Both the position numbers and the translations under genes were made by a program. From positions 58,002,001-58,066,000 of the forward strand of contig NC_072893.1 of assembly GCF_027943255.1 (NCBI RefSeq): DNA of 64,000 nucleotides, read 5' to 3'. A model generated the notes under the pieces. The model ran no database searches. It was not told where the DNA came from and worked only from the letters and a program-made list of their open reading frames with translations. Shown piece after piece: positions 23,926-34,171 of the stretch. Each line of letters opens with the position of its first letter. Positions within the stretch are counted from its first letter, which is position 1. Source of the stretch: Anastrepha obliqua (lineage: Eukaryota > Arthropoda > Insecta > Diptera > Tephritidae).

Positions 23926-24985
23926 CCTTCTACAGTATATGGTATGAACCTTCAATAAGCCTTTTGTTTTTTAAAAGCATTTTAACATTATTATTATTAT
24001 GTACGGTTAAGCAATACGACACCTACAGTGCCGCCTTCATGGATTGGAAGTATTTTCGTGGACCAAACTTCCTCAATAAATTTTTGTATATCTCATATTT
24101 TATTGAGTTTTATTTGTTTCTTTGGTAAAATGTGCTTATATACTTAGGTGTTTGTCCTGCTCATGCAGAGCTCGATGTCAGCACATGTTTGGCGGTTTAA
24201 TCTTCCCCCCTGTAAACCAGCAATGATTGTTTGTGATGATTTGTTCTTCCATACACTGTTAGAACTTCTGTGAGGATTCTAATATTTTTATTAATACTAA
24301 TTCCATACGATCTTCAGATCGTTTGAGGTTAAGTCTACCTATCATTGATTTTTATTGCAAGTGTTGGAGAAAGAATGTCCGTTGCGCCATAACCTCCAGT
24401 GGCGCAGTAAGCCCACAGTTACTCACTGAGGTGGGCAGCGAGGTGCAACACTTAACTGTTACCCCCGATTCGAAACAAGTCTGATGGGGACGTACTATTT
24501 TTAGTTATTATTCCACCTAGTCATGTACCCTTACAAGTCTGACATTTCCAAGCTGACTTCGCTAACATTAGTGGCCCCGATGGTATGCCTAAGCAAAACA
24601 ATAGTACAGCCCTGCCGCCTTTGTAGATTTTCGCAAGCCCAACCACCAACCATCAGGGGTTAAAATATGTTTTGAATATTAATTCCTCAGCTCAAAACAA
24701 GCTCAAACTCATACAGTCCGTCTAATAGAAGCCTACCCGCTAAAACTTAGAAACTGTTTGACGAATTAGATTCTAACAAACCGCACTGTGTGGGCTTATA
24801 ATATTTTTATACACAATATATTCAGTAAAATGTCTTCACATCCTCGAGTCACACTTTGTGTTAATTTCTGTGCAAGTTGTGGAGGTAATCGGGGTCGAAA
24901 TCAGCCAAGTTCGTCTTGCTACTTGTTTTTCCGTCCATATTTATTTTTCTTAGGGTTTTTTCTTAACTATTGTTAAATCATTTTC
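23926..24985. other. Spacer; possible second tRNA-like SINE head
   Basis: At about 24402-24480 the words TGGCGCAGTAA and GATTCGAAAC lie about 65 bp apart, like the A and B boxes of a tRNA-derived promoter, but no second copy exists in the window to confirm a SINE. Otherwise AT-rich and unrecognised. Confidence 0.3.
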
Positions 24986-24989
24986 AATA

Positions 24990-25220
24990 GGGTGACACTG
25001 AAACAAACCAATATCATTTTGCTTTTTCCACTCTATACATCATCGGCTTCGATGCTTACGATTGTTGTCCTCTTGTAAAATCCAAGGTTGGCTAGTTCTT
25101 CCAAATATCTTCGCAACTGATGGCAATGATGCTTTCTGGTAAATTTTACTCATCAAGATTGCATTCAATTTGGCGGTAATCACAAATCAACGGCCCAAAT
25201 ATTTTTCGGAAAAGGATTTT
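24990..25220 (-). pseudogene. Tc1-like transposase fragment (second-aspartate region)
   Basis: The minus-strand translation reads KIYQKASLPSVAKIFG, then WILQEDNNRKHRSR, a stop, and CIEWKKQNDIGLF. The LQEDN..KH motif is the second catalytic Asp box of Tc1-family enzymes (normally QQDNDPKH). The first-Asp region and the C-terminal DE box are not visible. Single fragment, one stop. Confidence 0.7.
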
Positions 25221-25379
25221 TTACTGTCAAAAAGAAAATATTACGTAATTTGGGTTAATATTTTAATTATTTAATATAAAAAAGATAAAAAAATATAACG
25301 GGATTCATATCTCTTAGTCTCAGGACTTTCGATACTTAAATATCATGGATGCCGCAATCCATAATCCCTAATGCATTCT

Positions 25380-25772
25380 GTCAAAAAAGTGTCGGCAATT
25401 GTTCAATAAAACGCAAAATAATTGTTTAATCATCAATTCAAAATAGGCTCCATTGGAAGAAATACACATATGCCTAGTCCAGTCGCCGAAGCACCTTTAA
25501 ACTTTTCACCGAATTCTCCTTATTGGCCTCTATCGACTCAAAGCGGCGCCCGCGAAGTGCCAATTTAACTTTTGGGAAAAGGAAAAAGTCACAGGGGTCT
25601 AAATCCGGTGAATACGGTGGTTCTTCGATGATATTTGTCGAGTTTTTGCTCAAAAAAGTGTTCACAATATGAGCATTGTGAGACGGTGCGTTATCACGGT
25701 GCAAGATCTATGAGTTTTCTTTCCATAAATTGGGCCGTTTCCTACGCAGAGCACACCTGCGGTTGACTGTAT
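25380..25772 (-). pseudogene. mariner transposase C-terminal third, truncated at a TA by the next element
   Basis: Reads RRCALRRKRPNLWKENS, HRDNAPSHNAHIVNTFL, IIEEPPYSPDLDPCDFFLFP, LRGRRFESIEANKENS and, after a frameshift, DWTRHMCISSNGAYF. HRDNAPSH carries the second and PDLDPCDFF the third catalytic Asp of mariner (DD34D). The 5' side ends at the TA where the Tc1/mariner-type element at 25774 begins. The expected upstream mariner coding is not clearly visible beyond 28288, so simple insertion is not proven. Confidence 0.85.
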
Positions 25773-26310
25773 ACAGGCTGAATGATATGAAGTGTTACCT
25801 ATTCAAAACACCATAACTTTTTTTTGTGAAATTAGTTTTTATTGATTTCAAAGACAAAATTGTTTAAAAATGATTACAATTTTAACATATATTCACTTTA
25901 GCTCGATATGACCATCTTTTGCCTTGACTATAGCCTTCAAACGGTCAAAAAATGAGTTGCATGCTGCACGACTGTGACCTTGAGATATTTTGGCCCATTC
26001 TCGTATAATCCCTGGCATATGAGACGGTGCCGAGTCCTGTTGGAACGTCCATGGTCTACGACCGAAATTTTTGCGTGTCCACGGCTCTAAAACATTTTTC
26101 CGATAATAAGTCGCATTCACTTTGACTTGATTTTGACTTGACTTTGAGTGCGTCCATCAGCGGTCACTGCAGCCCAAACCATTACTTGCGATGGAAAATT
26201 GCTTCGAGTAGGCTCAAATTCTCGTATGAGCGTTCGGTCAAGTAAACACGATCGTTTTGAGTGTTTATGAACTGCTCAATTGGGAAATTTTTTTCATCAG
26301 AAAACACAAT

Positions 26311-27722
26311 AAAAAATCTACCGCAAGTCGCTATAATTGTGCTGTCTGTAATATTTAATGCAATCATCGAGATAGGCATTTTTCCAAAGAGCTGGAAAAC
26401 GTCTTTAATAATAATGATTCCTAAGCCGGGCAAAGACTTAAATGTGCCATCGTCCTATCGACCAATCAGTTTGTTGCCGTGTTTGTCAAAATTATTTGAA
26501 AAAGTTTTGAGAAACAAAATGATGCCGTTTTTAAACGAACGTAATATAATCCCTCCACATCAGTTTGGTTTTCGAGAACAACATGGGACAATCGAGCAAG
26601 TAAATCGGTTAACTGCGGAAATAAGAAAATGTTTTGAACTTAAAAAATACTGTTCAGCAATTTTTATAGATGTGGCACAGGCATTTGACAAAGTTTGGCA
26701 TGAGGGTCTCATACATAAAATAAAACGCTGTTTGCCACCTATTACACACAAAGTTCTGGAATCGTACTTAACAAACAGACAATTCAGAGTAAAATGCAAC
26801 GATTATGTGACTCATGAATATGAAATTGAAGCTGGTGTCCCTCAAGGCAGTGTACTAGGCCCAATTTTGTATTTAATTTATACTTCTGATCTGCCCGAGT
26901 GCGATAGTTTGACTATATCTACATTCGCTGACGACACCGCTGTGCTTAGTTCTCAAAATGATCCGTCTCTGGCATCTAGAGAGCTAAATAAATATCTCAG
27001 ACTTTTAGAAAAGTGGCTGAAAAAATGGAGAATAAAAGTGAACGAAATAAAAAGTAAACATGTCACATTTTCGCTTAGAAGAGGAGACTGTCCCTCGGTT
27101 ACCCTTAACAACGTACGCATACCACAGTCTGATCACGTCACATACCTTGGCGTTCAACTAGATAGGCGTTTAACATGGAGACGCCACATCGAGGCAAAGC
27201 GGCTTAATATGAGAATCAAAGCTTCAAACCTTCACTGGCTAATTAATGAGCAATCAAGATTGAGCCTTGACTGTAAAGTCCTCTTGTACAAGGCAATTTT
27301 GAAACCAATTTGGACTTATGGAATCCAATTGTGGGGAACGGCCAGCAGTTCCAGTATCGATCTTATACAGAGAGCACAGTCGAAAATTTTAAGAACCATA
27401 ACTGGAGCGCCGTGGTATATAAGAAACGACAACATCCATAGGGACCTAGATGTACCGATGGTGAAGGAAGTATTCAAAAAAGTTCGTGAAAACTATCAGT
27501 TGAAATTGCAAGATCACCCGAACCCGTTCGCACGTCAACTCCTGAGTACGCAACATACGACCAGGCTTCGAAGAAATGACCTACCACCCCGATGAGTAGA
27601 GGGCCATTTGATAATTATTTATTGTAGAAAATGAGATAAAATAAAATTTTTCTTTTAAGTTCTAAGATTTGAATACTTATTGTGAGGCCTTTGAAAAGGC
27701 AGATTCAATAAACAAATAAAAA

Positions 27723-27754
<32 letters not shown>
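26311..27754 (+). mobile_element. Jockey-like non-LTR retrotransposon, 5'-truncated young insertion
   Basis: An insertion of 1,444 bp flanked by perfect 11-bp direct repeats GAAAACACAAT (26300-26310 and 27755-27765). It ends in an uninterrupted poly(A) run from about 27726, preceded by AATAAACAAATAAA, a likely polyadenylation signal. It sits in the codons for I-V-F-S just before the first catalytic Asp of the enclosing transposase, in the opposite orientation. ORF1 and the endonuclease are missing because of 5' truncation, the usual outcome of target-primed reverse transcription. The exact duplication and clean tail imply a recent event. Confidence 0.93.
26312..27595 (+). CDS. Reverse transcriptase (C-terminal 427 codons of Jockey-like ORF2), open
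   Basis: Open from the truncation point to TGA at 27593-27595. The upstream ATG at 26261 lies in host DNA and is accidental. RT motifs in order: PKSWKTSLIIMIPKPGKD and SYRPISLLPCLSK (fingers), FIDVAQAFDKVWH with the first Asp, AGVPQGSVLGPILY (motif B), and STFADDTAV with the catalytic Asp pair. Then come the thumb, YLGVQLDRRLTWRRHI, and the LKPIWTYGIQLWG and IQRAQSKILRTITGAPWY blocks typical of Jockey-clade elements. No stop or frameshift is present and all catalytic residues are intact. However, it lacks an endonuclease and a promoter, so it is unlikely to move on its own. Confidence 0.9.
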   Translation, partial: KNLPQVAIIVLSVIFNAIIEIGIFPKSWKTSLIIMIPKPGKDLNVPSSYRPISLLPCLSKLFEKVLRNKMMPFLNERNIIPPHQFGFREQHGTIEQVNRLTAEIRKCFELKKYCSAIFIDVAQAFDKVWHEGLIHKIKRCLPPITHKVLESYLTNRQFRVKCNDYVTHEYEIEAGVPQGSVLGPILYLIYTSDLPECDSLTISTFADDTAVLSSQNDPSLASRELNKYLRLLEKWLKKWRIKVNEIKSKHVTFSLRRGDCPSVTLNNVRIPQSDHVTYLGVQLDRRLTWRRHIEAKRLNMRIKASNLHWLINEQSRLSLDCKVLLYKAILKPIWTYGIQLWGTASSSSIDLIQRAQSKILRTITGAPWYIRNDNIHRDLDVPMVKEVFKKVRENYQLKLQDHPNPFARQLLSTQHTTRLRRNDLPPR

Positions 27755-27756
<2 letters not shown>

Positions 27757-28288
27757 AAACACAATGTTAGGAAATTCGCCACGTTCGTGCAAGCGCAACA
27801 ACTCCTTTGCTCTTTCGCACCGACCTTTTTTTTTTTTGCTGGGGATCGTGTGCTTTTTGGAACTTGTAAGCCTTGACCGTGAGCTCATTTTTTAATATGC
27901 GTCGAATGCTGTCTTGCGATATTTTCAGGTCTTTGGCCATTTTTCTTTCACTTCGACGTGGATTTCGTTCAAGTCGAGCCTTTACTTTCCGAACCCTTTC
28001 TGGCGTTGTTGCGGTTTTTTTGGTCCATTTTGGTGCGATACACAAACATTTTGTTCACTTTGAGGTGACTGAGCTCACGAACAATGGCTGGTTGTGATTT
28101 TCCAGCCAAATATAACGCAATCACACTATTACGTTTGAGTTCCATCACAGAAAAAAAAATTCAACAAAACTGAGACGCAAATGCTTTTGATGGCTTATAA
28201 ACTATATATTGAACTGTCATTAGAACAATTTTGACGTTGATGTCGTAAGCTATTTTACAGATACAAGCAGAGCGAAGTTCACCCTGTA

Positions 28289-30034
28289 ATTAAATGCCAA
28301 AAACAAACTAACGTGATCTGTCAACTCAAACTCTTCGACAATATAGAGGACAGTTGTACCAACATTGCAGCAAAAAAATGTAGACATATGAGTAACGCGC
28401 GCTTTTTAATGAACAATTACCGATAGTTTTTTGATAGAATACACTTCTATTTTCGAGAATAATATCTCTACTTTAAGTATTCAAATAATTAATTATATTG
28501 TTGAATACTGCAACAATCAAAAATCAATTCAATAATTTATAAATTTCAGTATGCTATAAAAACTTATTGACATTGGCAGCCAAGTTAGCCATTTGATATT
28601 TGTACTACGATATCTTCATCGACAGATGAGAAAAATTATAGTTAATTTAAAAAATTATAATTAATTTAAAAATTATAATTAATTTTTGTTTCAACTGCCT
28701 TCAATTCAATTCAAATTCAATTTTATAAAATAATAAAATAAAAAATAGTTTCGCATTTATACTCGCAAGCTGCAAAAATAGAAGACTTCAGAGAGCCGGT
28801 ATATAGTTTTTTAAATTTCAAAAGACCAAAATATATGATATATTTACCATTAACGATGTGGCAACGTCGCTAGTATTTTGGAGAAATTATGAAACTTTAG
28901 AAATTCCTGTATCCACAAAAAAATTTTCATTGAAACTATCTTGATTTTCGTATCATGAATTTCAGTAGATACTTTTCCACGCTTCTTGTGATATTTCACA
29001 ACAATTCGTTATCTTTCTGTTACACTTAACATTGTTACGGCGAAACAAAAACAGGAAAATACAGCTCTAATCTAAATACTATTAAATATAAATCTAAATG
29101 CTACTTTAATCAAAGGTATGGTTATACCAAATCAGGAGCGAGAGGTACTGCATTACAGATAGAAAGCTTTGCTCTTAACAACTGGTAATCTATAAAATCC
29201 GGTGTATGCGTACTTCTTCCAAATCAAGGTCAGTCCCGGTATTTAGAGTTCATACCTCGTAAATAAATAGTTAACTATATCAAACGAAAAAACAATTGGT
29301 GATGCTTCACGAAATAAAATTTCTTACAATATTTTATTTAAATTATTTATATTATTATTATTTAAATTAGTTTTAATAAAACTGTTCATGATTTCAAAAC
29401 ACCTATCGATTTGTAAATTTCTCAATAGAATAAATGTTTACGAAGAATAAAATAGTTTAATAACTAATGTTAATAAATATAATATCATAAATAATTTAAG
29501 TCTCATAGCGTAGTTTATATAATATAAACAAAAACATGAAAAACAAATATATATTATAGTTATATGTATATTGAAATCGACATATATATAAATATATGTA
29601 ACTGAATTAACTCTATATATATTATAATAAAATAAAAATATATACAATACAAAATATATAAAATGCAAAGGAATCAGTATCTCATTATATACTGGGCGAA
29701 ATATATATACAGACATATATACATAAATAAAAAATTAAAAACTTATAAATAATATTACAAATAAAGGACGAAATTATTAAAAGAAAATGATTTTAATGCA
29801 AATTAAATATTTCGAATGGATTTTACACAAAGTAAGTACAGCAAATATTCGTATGAACAGCAACCATAGAAGTTTTCACCAATGATATGAATAAATGCAT
29901 GGAAGGCTGACAGCTCAATTTATAATGCAAAGCATAGTAGGGGTAAGTAACGGTACTTATTTTAGGTTAATGTGTTGAATAGCTTTTATTTATTTAGCTT
30001 TTCATGTTCCACTAAGCGTCTAAGTGATCTTGGG
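28289..30034. other. AT-rich spacer
   Basis: Very AT-rich; a short ATTATAATTAATTTAAA tandem lies at 28631-28687. The minus frame at 29438-29716 is a Tyr/Ile-rich low-complexity artefact. Confidence 0.55.
28631..28687. repeat. Tandem AT repeat (about 19-bp unit, three copies)
   Basis: ATTATAATTAATTTAAA-type units repeat three times; the unit is itself nearly palindromic. Confidence 0.7.
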
Positions 30035-30036
30035 TA

Positions 30037-31167
30037 TGGGAATAAGTTTCCGCCCTTGTAAAGGGGGTATCGCTGTTGATACTATTTTTGTGCTCGCTCT
30101 AGTAATATATGTACTGGTGATTTCAAGGTGTATATGTGAGGTCTCGATCGCAGTAGTTGACATTCGTTTGAAGCGTAAATGAAAAAGGATTCATCTGATG
30201 TCAAAAATGTCTACTTTGGTCCCGAAAAAACAGCATTTGCGGGAAGTCATGCTTCTCATTATTAACTTTTAAAGAAAAATGCAGCTGGAACGTGTCGTAT
30301 ATTTACGGTAATCACGCTCCACCAAATACAACTTGTAAGGAGTGGTTTCGATGCTTCCAAAGTGTCAATTTCGACGTGAGTGATAAAGATCGAACGAGCG
30401 AAGGGGCACCGAAACAATTCGAAGATACTCAAAAACAACAAGTATTGGATGAAGACGCATATCGAACCCTTGATAATATGTAACTGGGTGCCACAACAAT
30501 TGAAGGAGAGTGATATCGAGAGACGTTTGGTGACGTGTGAGATGCTTCTTGAACGGTAGAAAAGAAAAGGTTTTCTGCATCGCATCGTCACTGGCGATAA
30601 AAATGGATCTATTACCAGTTGAACCAGGTCCATCGACAGCGAAAAAAAATATTCATGCTTCAAAGGTTACATTGTGCATCTGGTAGGATCAGATCTATTA
30701 TCTATTATGAACTCCTTAAGCCATCTGAAACCATCACTGGCGATCGTTACCGACTGCAGCTAATGTGTTTGTATCGAGCTCTCAAAGAAAAGCGGCCGGA
30801 ATGGGATGGTAGGCATGACAAACTGATTTTGCTGCATGACAACACCAGCCCACAATATTCTACATCGGTCCAGACATATTTAGAAGGACTGAATTGGGAA
30901 ATCTCGCCCCACATGCTGCATTCCCCAGACATTGCACCCTCGAATTACCATATGTTCCTATCAATGCAGTCAGCCCTTATTACGAGAGCATCGCATATCT
31001 CTATGAATAGATCAAGTGAAAAGAATTCAAATTTTTCGTCAGAGGAATCGGTATGCTGCCTGAAAGATGGAATAAAGTTGTAGCTTCCAATGGCACATAC
31101 TTCACATAATATCATGTATTATTTAATTGTTTAAATTATTTAATTGTTTAACGGAAACTTATTCCCA
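30037..31167 (+). mobile_element. Full-length mariner element with TIRs and TA target duplication
   Basis: Left end TGGGAATAAGTTTCCG (30037-30052) and right end CGGAAACTTATTCCCA (31152-31167) are perfect complements over 16 bp and are flanked by TA on both sides. The total is 1,131 bp, within the usual mariner size of about 1.3 kb but with internal loss. The enclosed transposase is dead (next entry). Confidence 0.93.
30207..31109 (+). pseudogene. mariner transposase (DD34D), inactivated
   Basis: The start ATG 30207 gives MSTLVPKKQHLREVMLLI, and the product ends at TAA 31107-31109 after VVASNGTYFT. Recognisable blocks in order: CKEWFRCFQSVNFDVSDKDR (first HTH end), GAPKQFEDTQKQQVLDEDA, a broken VPQQLKES region (the WVPHEL linker), FLHRIVTGDKNGS (first catalytic box, GDEKW now GDKNG), IIYYELLKPSETITGDRY, ILLHDNTSPQY (second Asp present), and PHMLHSPDIAPSNYHMF. 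In the last block the third catalytic residue, normally D in APSDYH, is N. At least six stops or frameshifts occur. Confidence 0.9.
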
Positions 31168-31544
31168 TATCTAATATTTATTTATTTATTTTTAGAAAAT
31201 TTATAAATACCTAAATAATTTCTCAAAGCCCACCACAACGGCATTTGTGACAATTTAAAAGTTTTCTTAAAAGACGAAAAAACAAAAGACAAAGAATTTG
31301 AAGTTTTATTAAAGACTTTCAATGTTCGATGTGTCGGATCTAAAAGAAATGGGAAGTCTATTACTCTGCTGATGATACTTATCCAAAAAATAAAGAACAG
31401 TGGAAGAGAATTTCCTGTTTTTTGTAAAACTTTAAGTTTATTAAGACAAATCTTGTATCATACGGAGGAATCGGATCAACAAAATTGCGGGATTAAAGAG
31501 CGAAACGAATAAAATGTTTCATTTAATTTTATTAATATTGTAAA
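31168..31544. other. AT-rich spacer
   Basis: Nothing recognised. Confidence 0.5.
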
Positions 31545-31630
31545 GGAAGTACGGCCGCGATATAAAGGCGGCATATTCCAACTTAGATCGTACAAAAGAT
31601 GTAAGTAAACTGTAAGCGCCCGATAAAGCT
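31545..31630 (-). pseudogene. Short non-LTR RT scrap (same group as 35900-36540)
   Basis: The minus-strand translation SLLTSFVRSKLEYAAFISRPY matches the thumb block LLYTSFVRLKLEYAAFIW seen at about 36260-36330. Only about 28 codons remain. Confidence 0.6.
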
Positions 31631-34171
31631 AAGTGTAGAGTATGGCTGAAAAATTATACCTATAGTATAACCTAAACGACTTAGAAATATAGAATTTGAC
31701 GTAGCAAATTTGACGTAGCAAATAAATAACTGCCGTGACTTAGAAAAGGATATGTAAAAACATTGCCTGGAATTTAAGAGAAAAATAGTGATAGTGAGGA
31801 AGGGTCTACATAAGTCAACTATGCACTAGTATAATATACTAGGCGGCATTATTGGCCCAATATTTCCTCGAATGAAGGCGCCAGCGAAATTAAAGCTTCC
31901 ATGAAACTGCTCCATGCAGTTGCCGATTTCATGCTGACATTCCAAAAAGCAATTCAAGCATTTAAGCTCAAATATTTTTGTACTATTTAGTACAAAAGTG
32001 GCCGAAACCATGTTTATAATAAAAAAAGTCATTGAGCAATATTCAATGCTAAAAGATAACGCAATAAAACACTCAACTAAATGGGCTGAATTTCAATTAA
32101 ATCAACGAGTTCAAAAATTTCCAATTTCCTCTGGCAAATATCACCCACACTAAAACATTTGGACTTATCAACTTTTTCATACTAGAAAATCAATTCAAGT
32201 CAACAGCAAAAAAAAACACAAAAATTTAAATACCCACAATTTATGCAACCACAAGCTTCCATAATTTCGGTAATTCAAGGAGAACTGCTACTTAATTGAA
32301 ACAATTCTCAAACATTTTGAATGCCGCGTTATTAATTTCAATTAAAGCAGTTAACCAGCCACATAACGCACTTAACGCCCCTCCACATCCACCCACACGC
32401 AAATAGCGCAACAGCAAAGACCAATCATTTCAACCGCAAATCGGTGGCAACAGCTAACAAACCAACTCTTTCAGGGTCCTGCCCTGACCTTTCTAATTCC
32501 AGCCACAAAATAACTGCTTGACTGGTTGATGGGTGAAGGAGTGAAGGGCTGAATAAGTAAATGGAGAAGGGGGAGAGAGAGAAAGTAAATGATTGACGCG
32601 GCTGAAGAGATTTGCAGACTGACTGGCTGACTGAATAGCTGACTGACATATTGTAGGTAACGCTTAGCGGCTGTTTGTTTTAAGATTGTTCGCTTTTAGT
32701 GTTGTTGTTATTGGTGTTATTACTTTCGCTGTTGTGGCCTATTATTGTGGCGCGTATAAATTTCATGTTAACCACCTAAAATCTCTGCTTCTGGCGCTTC
32801 AATAATTCTACGTGGCATAAATTAACTTAAATTAATAGCGTGTAAGCGCCACAAAATAGGCTTCGCTTCTGCTTATTAGGTGTTTTACCGTTTCAATGCC
32901 TTATTTGCGGATAGGAAAAAAGGAGTACAAACATATAAACATTCTTAAGCAGTCAGTTGTTTCGCATTTCATTAACTTTGCGGAAATTTTGAATAATTCG
33001 TGATAGACCAACTCAACACTTTGGCTCGTATGTTGCACAAAACCACTGGCTCACCAGTGAGACCGCTATATTGTTTGACCAACTTTTTGTTTTTTTAAGC
33101 CACCCATTATATTTGCATTTGGATAATTTTATGTATGAATTTTGATTAAATTTTCAATGCTTGATTTGAATTGAGCAATTTTTAATTGCCTCAAAATTAG
33201 TTAAACCAAAAATTTAATTTTCAAAATTTAATACAACCGTATATTTCGAGATTGCCTATTGCGCACCTAGAAAATTGCCAGCACAAAGCACCAATTATCT
33301 GCAGCATAATTTAATTCGAGCCAATGAAACGCCCACTGACCCACTCCGGCCTAATGGCATGTCTACTATACATATACTCGTATGTGTGTATGTGTGTATG
33401 TGTGTAGGTATGTCTGCGCTGTGGCACGCGGCCAATAACTAACAACTCCTCCCCCAACCTGCAATGGCGAATGGTCTTTTAAAGCTTAACTCCTGAGCAC
33501 TGACCGGTCAGGAAGGCAGTCATTCAGTTAGAGCGCAGCGTCGCTAAATGAAGTTAATTAAATCTGCTGCAGGTTGATTCATTTATTAAGCTGTAAAATG
33601 CAAAATAAAGTAAAATTTAAACGTAGCAAGCATACAAACACATGTACATAGCTACGAAAATAAATGTAGTGCCAAGAAATAGCTGAAATTCCAGTGGAGA
33701 CATCTCGTATATCCTGTCTTTGCTCGTCCTTCCCTCTTTCCCTCCTTCAAGCGGCAAGTTAGCGGAAGAGATTATGAAGCGGAGTGATTTTTGAAGTTTT
33801 CCCAAAACAACAGCAGTAGCCGTATCACTGGTGGAATTGCAATGTAAAGTACAGTGTTGCAAGTTCATAGTATTGTGTGATAGAAATCGAAGAAGCGGTC
33901 ATAAGCCAATGAATAATGTAATATAAAAAATACAAACACAGTTAAAAAGCAACATAAAAATTATGCAATAAATACCCCTCATCCATATAATTCAATTGGT
34001 TATAAAAACCTTAAATTTGTAACAGAAATCATTCCTAAGGGTCTTTCAAAAGAAGCGCCTAGATGTTGTTTTGAAACAAAACATAATATATAAAAATTTA
34101 GATTCTTTCAGGTTTCACTATTTGTATGAACAATTATTTGTGAAAAATTACGTAATTTAAGTGTCCATGAT
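31631..34171. other. Spacer, locally less AT-rich
   Basis: 32340-32760 and 33300-33560 are more GC-rich and contain TGACTGAC-type (32615-32646) and GTATGTGT-type (33381-33412) microsatellites, as in fly introns or regulatory spacers. No coding signal was recognised; minus frames at 32425-32649 and 33617-33868 lack motifs. Confidence 0.45.
33381..33412. repeat. (TATGTGTG)n microsatellite
   Basis: Four imperfect units seen directly. Confidence 0.85.

Larger units (their letters stand above)
25774..28286 (-). mobile_element. Tc1/mariner-superfamily DNA transposon, split by a non-LTR insertion
   Basis: The termini are inverted: the left end TACAGGCTGAA (25772) and the complement of the right end, TACAGGGTGAA (to 28288), both include a flanking TA, the standard target of this superfamily. 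The transposase runs from ATG near 28144 and reads MELKRNSVIALYLAGKSQ, WTKKTATTPERVRK and MAKDLKISQDSIRRIL (two HTH domains). Then comes SDEKNFPIEQF (first Asp), FQQDSAPSH (second Asp) and the C-terminal FDRLKAIVKAKDGHIELK ending near 25898. The segment that should carry the third acidic residue is deleted after APSH. Frameshifts occur near 28020 and 26180. The subfamily is not assigned. Net length without the insert is about 1.06 kb. Confidence 0.88.

Noticed and set aside
26261..26311. ATG 26261 as start of the RT
   Set aside because: It lies in antisense transposase sequence outside the retro insertion, upstream of the 11-bp duplication.
26182..26433. 83-codon minus-strand frame as one gene
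   Set aside because: It crosses the target-site duplication; only the part below 26310 is transposase, the rest is antisense of the retro insertion.
29438..29716. 92-codon Tyr/Ile-rich minus frame
   Set aside because: Translation of (TATA)n-rich DNA.
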